The position numbers and the translations under genes were made by a program. Positions 32,844 through 44,000 of a stretch of DNA of 64,000 nt are shown here, in pieces. Numbering within the stretch: the first letter of the stretch is position 1; each line of letters starts with the position of its first letter. The stretch is from positions 310,001 through 374,000 of the forward strand of contig SADC01000147.1 of NCBI GenBank assembly GCA_004194705.1. The letters run 5' to 3'. Source of the DNA: Ditylenchus dipsaci. Its lineage: Eukaryota > Nematoda > Chromadorea > Rhabditida > Anguinidae. The notes beneath the pieces were generated by a model that saw only the letters and a program-made list of their open reading frames with translations, was not told where the DNA came from and ran no database searches.

Positions 32844-34202
32844 CTAGTTGGATTGTCGGAATGCAATGCATGTGACTTCGCCTTTGGAAGCTTCACAGAA
32901 TAAGGAACTCTAAAAATTTTTATATTATGTTAACAATTAGAAAAGTTAGAAAAGGATCATAACATACCGAGTACACGTAAGAGAAATGCCCGCGTGAACA
33001 AACCACGTCAATACTACCTCCGAATTGGTGCTCTGCCGCTATGTTGACTGCTTTTTTAGACTCGTTAGAGTTGTCGGTTATGTTCTGCAAAGCACAAAAC
33101 TTTTTTCTGGTTCAAAAACACTTTTTCGGAAAAAAATAAAACATTTTTTTCCTAAATTGGCCCATTAATCAAGTTAAAAAATCTGTCGATTCACGCCCTA
33201 AAACTAAGCGCTGGTCGCGATCTACAAAACTCAGCCCTAAGCATGACCTCTAACCCACCTCAATCATCAACTTCTTGAGCACTTGACTGTTGCATTTGCC
33301 GTGCTCACCCTCATCCCCATCCAATGCCGCTGACATACTCTCAGCCACATCCACCACTTGGTCTGTGCCATTCACAATTGGGATGGCAGTTGTGGTAGAT
33401 AGGGCTGGGGTAGTGGTGGTTGTGATTGGGGATGTGCTCTCCTCGTCCACCCTAATTACCAGCGGAGTGGTGCTTATCACTTCACTCTTCACTGTAGTAG
33501 CATTGTCCTGTGCTTCCAACTTTTCATCTACCTTCTTGACTGGACTAAATCGTACTTCTGAGCCAAATTTAGACTTTAGATGTGGCAAATCTTGCGAAGA
33601 TGTCTGAAATCATTATTTTTTGGTATGGATTTCTGAAAAGTACTTTTTTTAACCTGAATAGCATCCTTGGAATTGGTAGACTGGTCTATGTGAGTGATAG
33701 CGACACTTTTAGATAATTCTTCACCTAATCTTTCCAACTCTTCTAATTCAGTCCTTCTGTTGGATGCCTGGCTGGAGCGGTCTTTTGGCACCACAATGAC
33801 GGGCCGATGCTGGTCCGCCAAATCTAGACCCATTAAAGTGGCTTGCTGAAATGAGGAAACCTTAGAGAATTTTAAACTTCGAGAATATTTGACTATGAAA
33901 ATAGTTAGCAGTAGATTTGGTCAACTGTAGGAATAGCTGACTGAAGAGGTTAAACTATAAAAAGATCCCACCAATTCCAAGGCGTCCATTTCTTTGGTTG
34001 CGATTACTACTGTCTTTTCACCTCGGGCAGCAGCTCTAGCCCTATTACAAGGACAAGCAGGCACGGGGGGACAAGCAGCCGGTGCAGGAGGAGCACATGC
34101 AGGCATTGCACATCCACAGCCTCCGCCACCACCGCCACCCATCAGAAAGCTATAGGTAAGCGGCGCAATTGCTATCAGCAATAAGCAGTGCAGAATATAC
34201 AT
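32844..34202 (-). CDS. Ground-like (Grl) domain secreted protein
   Basis: Five exons, all in phase: 33972-34202, 33654-33845, 33259-33603, 32968-33084, 32844-32909; 316 residues. The N-terminus MYILHCLLLIAIAPLTYSFL is a signal peptide, followed by a Gly7 tract and a Cys/Pro/Ala-rich segment. A Ser/Thr/Pro linker follows (residues about 80-230). The C-terminal domain begins CNSQVLKKLMIEV and continues NIAAEHQFGGSIDVVCS, then GHFSYVYS, FCEA and VTCIAFRQ. Cys spacing and the FGG..D/NV.CS...F.Y signature are those of the nematode ground-like domain of Hedgehog-related proteins. It is probably secreted in epidermis, glia or cuticle-associated tissue (family knowledge). No Hog autoprocessing domain is present, as usual for Grl proteins. 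Confidence 0.92.
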
Positions 34203-34212
34203 GACTGCAATG

Positions 34213-34220
34213 GCTGAAAT
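34213..34220 (-). promoter_or_regulatory. Probable SL trans-splice acceptor, ground-like gene
   Basis: AAATTTCAG on the minus strand ends 11 nt upstream of the start codon at 34,202, with no matching donor exon. Confidence 0.5.
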
Positions 34221-34475
34221 TTGGTTTAGATATTGGCTTTTGTCGATTACATGTAAAAATATAAAAAGCCAAAAAATTGAAAAAAGACAACTGTGAATAC
34301 GAGGAAGAAAGAATTGCGGAGGGAAGGCGACTATTAGAGATTATATGGTAGCGTTTTGAGATACATATAATTAGAGTCTCCAAGTAACCCGATGGATGAT
34401 CTCGACAAAAACATGCTGATCATGAACGGCTCTGACTTGAAATAATGGACTAAAAAAAAAAATAAAAAGGGAAAC

Positions 34476-34614
34476 TTGCCAAAAACGAAATTTGCCGAAA
34501 GGAAATTTGCCAAAAGGAATGTTGCCAAAACAAAAATTGTCCAATCGAAATTCGCCAAAATGCCATTTACCAAATCGAAATTTGCCAAAATAAAATTTTC
34601 CAAACGTGGATTTC
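34476..34614. repeat. 15-bp minisatellite GAAATTTGCCAAAAG
   Basis: About nine diverged copies of a 15-bp unit. The minus-strand frames here read as periodic FGKFRFGKW-type text, a consequence of the 15-bp period and not a protein gene. Confidence 0.85.
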
Positions 34615-34619
34615 ACTTG

Positions 34620-35675
34620 AAAACGTTCTCTCAACTCTAAAGGCCCGATCACAATGCTCGCGACTAGCTGTCGCTACTTGGTGGTCACAATGCAAGTCTA
34701 GTCGCCGCAGCTAGTCGCGAGGGTACGATTTTTTGGCCTTTCAAAAATTTTCAGATTGATCAAGTTGACGATGGTGATCAAGGTGACGACAATCAGCATG
34801 ATCAACATAATTACTTATAAACCTATTCATATAGGTTATCGTAACCACCATGATTACTATAATCAACATAAAAATTTTAAAAATTAGGGCCAAAAAATCT
34901 ATTTTGAGCCATTAAAAATATTGACTGAGAAAATAGTTAATGGTGTAAAGGTTAACTAAGGAGAACGTCAACTCCAAAAATAATCAAATGTGGTATTTGT
35001 GAGTTTGAGCAGCAGCAGCAGTATTAGCAGGAATTCAACACCTTTTTAAAGGAACAGAGCGCTTTTCATCAATCTCTTAATTTTGTTGTTTCTCTAGCAA
35101 AAAAACTGGATGATTGAAAAAGGGAGAAGAAAAAACAATGCCCGACCTGAAATTTGGTTCCGAATCAAAGATTTCCCTTTCTTCAGCCACCCTTTTGTGG
35201 TTGAGAACCGGAGTAGGATTAACAGCAGAGAATAATGGGAAGAGAGCTGAAAAAGAAATAGGTGGCTTGTAATGATTGAGCAAATAAAAGGACAGTGTCA
35301 TTAGAGCTATTACAGCAGAATTACAGCAGCTATTACAGCTGATCACCTTATTTGCCTGTTAGCTAACAGCATTTACAACAATGTGATGCAAATGATGAAT
35401 TAATGAGGCGTGCAGTCTCAATTGCAGTCATACATGTAGGTTCCCCAAAAAATGAAAAGTGCCGCTGCCGGCATTTTAAAAATTTCGCCGTCTCCGCCGG
35501 CGCTTTGAAGGTGCCAACTTTTCCCAGCGGGCCGCCGGCGGAAGGGAGACTGCTGGGAAAAAGTAAGTTTTATTTGAAAAAATTTCTCTTGCCATAAGAA
35601 CATTTTATTTTAAGCAGCTTGATATCCTTTTCACACATGTTTAACTAGTCATTGTTACTAATAAAAATCAAATTA
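34620..35675. other. No gene recognised
   Basis: An inverted GCTAGTCGCGA/GTCGCTACTTGG-type hairpin sits at 34,655-34,720, and GATCAAGGTGACGA-like repeats at 34,755-34,810. A GC-rich CCGCCGGCG block at 35,460-35,550 resembles 38,600-38,655 on the other side of the Merlin element. Confidence 0.35.
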
Positions 35676-35847
35676 CACGGTTCTTGTGAGTTATCCCGAC
35701 CACCCTTGATTTTGCATTTTTTGTGCTCAATACTTTTATTTCCCAAATTAATTTCATTTATTAAGGCGATACACAAATGAAAAGTACACGACATTAACGA
35801 GCAATATGCAATGGAACGTTGCAATGGAAGCAATGGAACGTTTGGTG

Positions 35848-37294
35848 TAGTGATGACGATTTGCCTTTTTGCAATGTTGCAATGCAATATTTTTGGGCTT
35901 TTCCTTTTGCAATGCAATATGCAATGTTTAGAAAAGCTGTGTTGCAATATATTGCGCAATATATTGCAAAATATTCGGATTGCAATATACTGTGCAATAT
36001 ATTGCAAAATTTAATAAAAGTTGACCAAAATTTACATTTTCAAACATGTATTCAGCAAAAATAACATCAAATGAGATCAATTCAATATGTATATTTCAAC
36101 ATTAGGAGATTTTTGTTTAAAAATATGAGTTGTTCGGCTGTTTCTGGAATTGGGTTAGATCTTCTGTAGTCATAGACATCCCTAGCCACGGAAAATAGCT
36201 GTTCACTTGGCTGACTTGTGGCTGGGGCAGACAGAAATCGACGAGCAATAATGGCCAGAGTTGGGAACGTCTCGCTGTTATCCTAAATAAACACAAAAAG
36301 AGATGAAAACTTTTTTTAATTCAACAACGTACCTTCCAATAGTCCAATGGATCCTTCTCTCAGTCGATGCTCCGCTGCTTGTTGTAAGCCTTTATCTCGA
36401 TCATTGCGTCACTAGTTTGTTGATTTTCAGCTCTGTCTTCATCGACGAACATCTCAGCATGCCGGGTAAAGAACGAGTGAGAGCACTTTGGAGGAGGAGA
36501 TTGTAGGAGGAGACCTTCTAAAAAAGATAAGTTAATTTCACAATTAAACAAAAGTTGTACAAAAGCAAACTTGCGTCACAGACATTGACGTTCTTCTCAC
36601 ACTCCTCTTGGATCCAAGTAGCGACATTGGTGTTGAACTTGACCTTGTCGACGGCGAAGCGATCCTTGAAACGAGGGTCCAGGAACATGACCAGAGCGTA
36701 AATTCTATAAAACAATGGAATAATGCAGGTAGTTTCTAGCAAAAATAAAGATTTACTAATAAAGATTTTGAGCGCTTTCTTCTTGCATTGCTACTTTTTT
36801 TGATTGCTGTGCCAGTTCCATTTCATTGAATTGCTTGAGATAGGCTGGATGTTTGGGCAAATGACTCTTCAAATTGCTTGTTCCCTATTGTTCAGTTTTA
36901 TTTGCTGCTCACACGCATTGAACTTGGCTTCAGTTTGCGACAGCTTCGTGAAGAGAAATCGACCGGCTTCTTCTTCCTCGAGCGAAAGTTTCCAGAGCAG
37001 GCTCATTCTGAAAAAAAAGAAAACACTGAAAAGATTATGAGAGCATGAAAAAAATAAGAGACAAAAACTTAAAATATCAAAAAACAATTTTAACAGTCTA
37101 GAAATGGTCAATTATTTTCCTTTCGGGAAATTTGACCATTGCAATATTTTTTGCAATGCAATATATTTCACGATTTGCAATGCAATATGCAATATTTTCA
37201 AAATCTAAAGTGCAATATTGCAATGCAATGTATTTTGCCCAAAAAGTTGCAATGCAATATTGCAATGCAATATATTGCATTGTCGTCATCTCTA
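35848..37294 (-). mobile_element. hAT element with perfect 8-bp duplication
   Basis: Ends TAGTGATGACGA and TCGTCATCTCTA; GTTTGGTG is duplicated at 35,840-35,847 and 37,295-37,302. Subterminal DNA is made of TGCAATGCAATAT repeats on both sides. It inserts between the transposase C-terminus and the left end of the Merlin element. At 1.45 kb it is too short for a full hAT transposase. Confidence 0.88.
36090..37010 (-). pseudogene. hAT transposase C-terminal half
   Basis: The last exon (about 36,090-36,285) encodes [20 protein letters not shown] followed by [12 protein letters not shown], the hAT dimerisation domain (PATS..SER.FS..G motif, with E in place of the usual ER). An upstream exon (about 36,580-36,715) reads YALVMFLDPRFKDRF, the hAT A.FLDPR.K motif. 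More exon-like sequence, rich in Glu, lies at about 36,800-37,010. The N-terminal BED finger and first catalytic Asp were not found. Confidence 0.75.
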
Positions 37295-37302
37295 GTTTGG
37301 TG

Positions 37303-38419
37303 GATATAACACGGCGATGTCTTTCACTAGCGCATCGAACGGATTCTTGCTATTGTTTCGATCCTCCACCAGAATTCCTCAAGATAGGCCGTCAGATGGT
37401 GACGAGCAGTGCCGCTTTGCATCTTGTTTCTATGCTTGGAAGCTTTCCACATTCGACGGTGTTGGTGTGTGCTCCAGTTTCCGGATCAACGAAATTCTTC
37501 TTGTGATTGACAGTGAGATGTGACAGAGTGAGCTCGTTGCGTTCCAAACCGTTGTAACCATTGCACAGATTACAAATGACGATCGACGCTGGATGAATAC
37601 GGCGGCCAATCACTTCTTCCAACGTTGCTGCATCCCTGAAGAGTAGATGTTGTAAGTCAGAGTAAAGTATGATGAATTACCTTTTTTCAATAACTTCCAA
37701 GAAAACATCTCTCGTTTCACGGCAGATTCCACCAAAGACCCAGATAGTCGGAAAAAGGCGTCCTTTCTGATACTTTCATAGAATTCGACAATCATGTCCG
37801 GCCCAACTATAATACACAGAAAATCATAAAAACTAACTTTGCAGTCACAGACGAACCAATAATTCCTGATGTTCGATGTAATACCTCGTGACAGATCTGG
37901 CGCATGAATGAATTATAGTCCACAGCCGCATTGTTAGCAATGTTGAGCTCCCTTCCGCACCATTTGATGGAAGTCATATCATAAGCCCAGTTAAAACAAA
38001 ATAGACAGATACATAAATGAGAATCTAAGCAACTTTCCCCTGTACATAAAGCAGATAATCTTTTCGAACGGAAGTCGTGTTTCTTCAAACCAGTTGTCCA
38101 CCCTCATGTTGATTTTTTGCAAACACTTCTTGGAATTGCACTTCCAAAAGATCTTTGCACCAAAGTATAGCTTCATCTGATGACCATTCCTGCAATGTCT
38201 GAAAGTTGGAAGCAAACCACGGTCTTGTAGGAATCCCACACTTGCTTCTTCTCCTCTTGGCAAATCATGGAAATTCAGCTGAATCGTAAAATCAATGCTG
38301 TAGATCACATGAGAATGAGAATTTACGAAAAAAACCTATTGCGCAGGCTTTGTAACGGTCACTCGAGTTCTTTTTACAAATGAATCCAACGACATTTGAT
38401 GCATCACGCGCTTGGACAT
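37303..38419 (-). pseudogene. Merlin (ISXO2-like DDE) transposase
   Basis: It starts MSKRVMHQMSLDSFVKR at 38,419. The next exon (about 38,040-38,305) has the zinc-ribbon-like C..GH.M....G....W.C...C pattern with RVDNWFEETRLPFEK. The region 37,860-38,010 reads NWAYDMTSI and VDYNSFMRQICHEV. The C-terminal part reads FVDPETGAHTNTVE then, after one missing base, MWKASKHRNK and LTAYLEEFWWR. The H.N.VE..W and YL.EF.WR motifs are the ISXO2-like DDE core end. Several exon joins are out of frame, so activity is doubtful. The family is known from animals and related to bacterial IS1016. Confidence 0.75.
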
Positions 38420-38559
38420 AGCGGCACTTGAAATGGAAGGATATAAGAACACAACATTAACTACTATATCGAAACTATATCGAAGTCGATCGAAGAAAGG
38501 CGAAAAATGCAAAACCAAGGGTGGTCGGGATAACCCACAAGAACCTTTTTTTACAAAAA

Positions 38560-39255
38560 GCTAATGAATGTGTATAAAAATAGGGTCTATAAAATGAGCG
38601 CCGCCGCCTCCGCCGGTGAAGCTCCAAACTCCAAAATCGCCAATTTTACCCGGCGCTAAGAGGTGGAAGAGACCATATTGGAAGGTAGATCAGACCAGTT
38701 TAAGGAAACTAGACCACTACCTAAGTATCACTACCTAGGGACATAAGTATCACAACCTGAGTACCACTATTAAGGTACCAGGGTAGTTAATACTTTTCGT
38801 GGTACGTACGTTCCGCCTACATACTGGCGTTTTAGTAGCTAAAGTAGCATTTGTTGTTTTTGCATAATTAAACCATGATCAGGGCGTAATTCCTGGCAGG
38901 ATACAATGGTTTATGACCACCTTTAGCTAAATACAAAATTTCGGATGTTGGAAGTGGATACCTGTTCATGGCAGGTAACCAGGGGATTGCACTATCCCAC
39001 CCCGAGGATTACTTTTAGTTAAGAAAAAAATGTTTGCCATCATTTTGGTTCGAGCCTGTAACCCTGAAAATTTGGACTATAAATTTACCGGGGGTCAATC
39101 CATCGGGAAATTAATTCACCGTTTATCAATTCACTATGGATCCATTACCCAAGGATCCATTAACTGAGAATAAACTTATCGGTACCCAAAGCAGTAGTTA
39201 GAAAGAATTATAATTTCGTGCAGAGACAAATAAACTTAAATTGTGTTGATGAATT
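38560..39255. other. No gene recognised
   Basis: A GGTACC/AGTACCAC-rich tract lies at 38,705-38,820 and short GGATCCATTAAC-type repeats at 39,130-39,190. No frame is supported. Confidence 0.35.
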
Positions 39256-39259
39256 CAGG

Positions 39260-39990
39260 GTCACCCATTTTTAAAAATTGACCGTATTTCCATTTTTTCT
39301 TCGCTTATAGAAAGCATAGCTATCATTACCATTACCATTTTTTGACCCGCGGTATGTTATACCGCCGTTTGTCCAAATTTTAAGGGTCCATATCGAACAC
39401 CAATTTTTTTTGAGCCGGGATTCGGCCCTCTTTTGCAGCATTTTCGCTTTCTCTTCTCTCAACTTCTTTCATCGTTTTCACGCTGTCATGATATGGACTG
39501 ACACGATGTAAAGTCTCGTCAATAGTTTGCATAATTTCCTCGTTGCAGTTTATGTTTGCGGCATGCTGCATACGTTAATCGACTGCCTCACGGGAGTCTA
39601 TGAAGAATAAATGAAAATACGCAGGTTTCTCGTTTGGATCTGGGTGGGCAGCCAGATTAATTGTATGATAGATTTGCCCTTGGATTCTGTAACAGAAAGG
39701 CATAGTTGATTCGTCTCTCGTTTCTGCTCTCATTCAGCCAAACGCATTCGAGCTGTTGTAGCTCCGGACGCAGACATGGAATGATTTTGCTAATCCTTAA
39801 TTTATTCCTGTTATGAGCTCATAGAATTCTTTTGGATATACATCAAAGGGCCATTTAATTTGCAATTTGCCAAACTTGCAGCATTTGTTAAATGCTCCTT
39901 TTGCATATCCTTTCACGTGTTCGCCATTGAAAAACATTGCAGCAAAATTCTTGCACATTTCGTCTAAGTCCCCAATGTCAAAATATTTGA
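39260..39990 (-). pseudogene. Helitron Rep/helicase-like remnant
   Basis: Minus-strand pieces in order: NKCCKFGKLQIKWPFDVYP (the Helitron CC..GKV.L....P motif), then IQGQIYHTINLAAHPDPNEK with FHLFFID (the V.G.IYH..G.L.P..G..P....LYI.D motif), then EEIMQTIDETLHRVSPYHDS (the LDETNPFV..-type region). Pieces are separated by in-frame stops at about 39,590 and 39,805. The HUH tyrosines and helicase domain are absent. Helitron ends were not identified. Confidence 0.6.
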
Positions 39991-40019
39991 TATTTGTTAA
40001 GCATATTAAGCCAAAATGA

Positions 40020-40115
40020 CTATTAGGCCAAACTCACACCCACACCCTGTTCACAATTGAGAGTGCGGGTGCGGGAGTGGGTGCGAACTACCCCGGTTGT
40101 CTACCCCGAACTACC
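40020..40115. repeat. GGGTGCGGGAGTGGGTGCG hairpin
   Basis: ACTCACACCCACACCC and the inverted GGGTGCGGGAGTGGGTGC form a short foldback. Confidence 0.45.
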
Positions 40116-40199
40116 CAGATTTTGTCAGTCAATATATGCCATGTTAGATTCCCAAGTGCTCAGTTCAATATTTTGTTCGTAGTATCTATGTAACTAGTT

Positions 40200-40510
40200 A
40201 GTAGTACTCAGTGTATGTTAGCCAGGTTGTGTGAACCAGGTGATGAGCAATCGGTGGTACCTGGCAGTGGTAGTACGTCGGTAGTAGTCGTACTTGGTAA
40301 TAGGTTAGTGGTACGTAGTTGGTGGTACCTTGACGTGGTAGTACCCAGGTGATGGTACCCACGTAGGGCTGACCAGTTGGTGGTACACCGGTGTTGGTAT
40401 CCAGTAGTGGTACCTTTGTGGCGGTACCAGGTTGTAGTGACGCAGAAGGGTAAGTGGGGTAGGTGGAAGGGATTAGTCAGGACGTAAGTAGGAGGTTGAG
40501 TAGAAGAAAA
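40200..40510. repeat. GGTGGTACC-rich imperfect tandem repeat
   Basis: Many diverged copies of a roughly 15-bp GG(T)GGTACC-containing unit. The 102-codon minus-strand frame here is repeat-derived (Thr/Pro/His-rich). Confidence 0.6.
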
Positions 40511-40609
40511 TCTCAAAATGGACCTAGAGTTTTTTTATTTTTAAAGGTTGAAAAATAATTACTCTGGCGGATTAATCAAGGTCATACGGTAACCACGCAA
40601 ACATTCCGA

Positions 40610-40800
40610 TACTTGTCTAAACATTTCAAACCACCCCGAATAACTCAGACGACCCGAAACCACCTCAAACCAACTTAAACCATCCCGAACCTTCTAAAAC
40701 CACCTTCAATTTTTTTACTACCGCAAACACCACAAACTAACTTGCACCACTTTAATCAATTAAAACCACCCCAAACACCTCAAACCACCCTAAACTCAAC
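40610..40800. repeat. AAACCACCC-type short tandem repeat
   Basis: About 17 diverged 10-11-bp units of the form CAAACCACCC. Non-coding. Confidence 0.6.
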
Positions 40801-40906
40801 TTATTCAGTCCGGGCATAATAATTTTTCGTAAATCATGTTTGAAAGTCTTCTAAGTCTTTTGTTTATTTAAGTCTCTTGTTTAATAAACGCTATTTGGCA
40901 ATCTAA

Positions 40907-40912
40907 TTTATT
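40907..40912 (-). terminator. Polyadenylation signal of the KANSL3-like gene
   Basis: AATAAA on the minus strand, 89 bp beyond the stop codon at 41,001. Confidence 0.55.
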
Positions 40913-41000
40913 AGTCAAATAAAGAGGTGGTCTTCCAGCAACTATACAGCTACTATAAATACAGCAGAGCTAAAAAGACAGTTTACAAACACTTGGGCGG

Positions 41001-44000
41001 TCACAAGGTGTCCATAATAGCAGCGGCTGCCTCTTCCTCTTCCATTCTCAGCTGTTCCGACTGCTCATCCCGCATGGTGGCTTCAGTGGGCATTGGAGGG
41101 GGTAGTTGCAGGTTGAGCATAGAGGGGTGGGTATTCTCAACGGGTCTCCACTTACTTTCTTCAGCGAACTGTTTAATGAGGTTCTGGCGGAGAGAAGGGG
41201 AGCCGGTCTGGCTGCAGGAGGGGAAGGCACTCCGAAACCGGAGTTGTGAGTGCTCAAGGGATGGTGCCCTTCTTTGGATGAGGTGATTGGCCCATAGCTT
41301 TGCAAGGACAGGGGAGAGGGCTGTTGAGGGGCGTGGAAGGTGGAGGAGGTACTGCAGACGGACTGCACATGCAACGACTTGAGGTTGGAGGATGGTCTGG
41401 AAATGAGTATTGGCTAATATAGATGGAAAACAACTTCTCAATAACAATAGTATAGGTAGTACAGTCGCCTCTCGCTATAACGGCACACCCAAAAGTTCGT
41501 TCCCACCTAGGGTCCGACACTTTTTTAACCCAATTTTTGAAAAATTTTGCCAGTTCTGGGGCCGTATGCATTGGCAGCTAGGATTGAGGATAGGATTAAT
41601 CCTATCCTCAATCCGTGTTCCAATGCATACGGATCGGATTGGAGATAGGATTAATCCTATCCTTAATCCTATCCGTCCTAATGCATACGGATCGGCTTGG
41701 ATTCTAAATCGGAAAAATTTCACGTTTCTGAAAATGCACTGAAATTATCCGATCTAGAATCCAATCCGTCCTAATGCATACGGATAGGCATGAGGATAGG
41801 ATTAATCCTATCCTCAATCCTAGCTGCCAATGCATACGGCCCCTGTTTTTACAGTCTGGTCGAAAATATCGTAAGAATTTCGATTTTGCCGATCGTCTTT
41901 TGAATAGAAAAAAATTTTGGGTTAAAAAAGCAAACATTCGATATAACGGCACCCCGTTTTGAAAAAGAGAGGTAGGACAACGTATGTTAGGGCGGACTCA
42001 AACGTGTTTCCCGAACTAAAAAAATAAGAAGGTAGTGTCAAACGTGGTGTTAGATAGTTGTACTCAAATGGTTATATTTTTATGTAAACATGAAAAAGAT
42101 TTTGAGTCCGTTCTAATACGCGTTGGCTCACCTTGCGCCTAAGCTAAAACCTTAGTCAAGAATCGTATAGGTGAGCAATAGGTTGTCCGGCCACCCTAAA
42201 GATAGTTTTACATACTGTATTTCACTTGATAGAGCCACGGAGCTTTATTGTTCGACTACCTTCCAGAGATGATCTCTATTAGGAGGGGCTTCTAATAAGC
42301 GAAAAGGCTTTATTTTAAGCTCCCATGTTTGACAAATACTTCGACTATTATCATGAGATAAAAAAACTATTTAGCTTTCCAAATATAAAGTCCTTTTCTG
42401 AATTTTTCAAAATTTTCTCGCCGATATTTGAAGGTTGACATGACAAAACCAATTATAATAATAATAGAAACCAATTATTAAAACACCTGGGTAGGGTCCA
42501 AACCCCATTTCGGTTAGTGGCCTACTTGAAAAGTAGGTTGAATTAATTATAATTAAATTAATTAATTAGGAAGTGAGTTCAACACCCTAAAGGATACCCT
42601 CAGCACCCGGACGGCAATTAAGGCCACCTAGAAGTTAGGTCAAGCAGCTAAAGGATGATGGAATCTAATAAAAACTTTACAACATAATTAATTTTTGGGG
42701 CGCAACTGTCGGGGCGCAAATGTCGCGTGACAGATTTTTGAAAAATTTTGTCGTTTCTGTTTAACAGTCTGGTCATAAATATCGCAAGGATTCCGATTTT
42801 ACCGACCGTTTTTTCGAAAACTAAAATGTTTTGCCATTTAAAAAACAAAGCCTGTATATAAAGCCACCCCTTTTTAAAAACATGTGGCCTTATATCCAGG
42901 TTTTGTTTTAGTTTTTGAATAACGATCGGTAGAATCGGAATCCTTGCGATATTTGGGATCAGACTGTAAAAACAGAAACGGCAAAATGTTTCTTAAAATA
43001 GAGGTAAAAAGTATCCAACTCGAACGAACTTTTGGGGGTGGCCTTATATCCCTGTTCGACTGTATCCCATTAGTAAACCAAACTTACTTATTGTGAGGTT
43101 TAGCATCAAAAGCCTTGACCAGACTTTGTTTAAGCCCAGTCTGCGAATTAGATGCGTTCTTGCGTGGCCGAGGCACTCCAGCAATGGGAGGATTCGGTCT
43201 ACACCTTAGAGCAGTAATATCTACATCGTAGATGTTCTGGAGAGTTACTGGTTTCAGCATTTCCCTGCATTCTTTGGAAGACTGGGGTCCTAGGTCACTC
43301 ATCACTTGTTTCATGAAGTCTACTGTGTGTTCCTGCAAATATAATACATCTTAGATTAATTTTGTCGGATTTTAAATTATTATTTGGAAAAACGTAAAAA
43401 AGTAAAAAAGGGTAATTGGCGTGACCCACAGGCATTTGGCGTGACCCACATACAGCCGATTTGCTTAAAATTTGGTTGTGGAACTCACCACTATGGTTCT
43501 CTCCACACATTTCTGACTGATCCTCTCGATGTTGAGCCTGAGTTGTGAGACAAAAAGGTTATGGTTGGCTGCTCCTACTACTATTAGACCAGAGTCCACT
43601 GAAAAGATTGACCATGTTACAGAAATTATGTTGGTTTGAAGTACACGGTGTCCCGAAATTACGCTCACATTTTTTAATTTGTCTTCAAACTGTTCAACGA
43701 CGCTAGGCTCATCAATTTTGATATCATTTTCAGATCCAGGATGCACCTGAAAAGCCGCTGATGCTTTGCTTGGAAGGGCACTGATGTTTTCGTTTAATAA
43801 GCTGCAGAATTTTTTCACATGGAAAGGTTAATCAAGGATGACTTTTTATTAGATAAGTTTTTTTTGTGTTCACCGTCTCTTGCTTTTCTCTTGTTTCTTA
43901 TTTTTAGATATTTTCAAGCAACGGTGTCTTTTTTGTGTGTGGCATGTGTTCTTCATTCTCAAAATCCAAAAATTTTGGAGATTTACACGGGTTAGGATTC

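Larger units (their letters stand above)
35679..38545. mobile_element. Merlin-type DNA transposon, disrupted
   Basis: Inverted ends GGTTCTTGTGRGTTATCCCG of about 40 bp lie at 35,679 and 38,545. It encodes an ISXO2-like DDE transposase on the minus strand and is interrupted by a hAT element at 35,848-37,294. Without that insertion it is about 1.4 kb, the usual Merlin size. I could not see an 8-9-bp duplication at its outer edges. Confidence 0.75.

Noticed and set aside
34334..34652. Frames reading FGKFRFGKW-type periodic peptide
   Set aside because: Produced by a 15-bp minisatellite; no signal peptide or cleavage-site logic, and several units break the period.
41410..41962. 110-codon and 82-codon frames on both strands
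   Set aside because: They fall inside the nested MITEs and read repeated GGATAGGATTAATCC palindromes.
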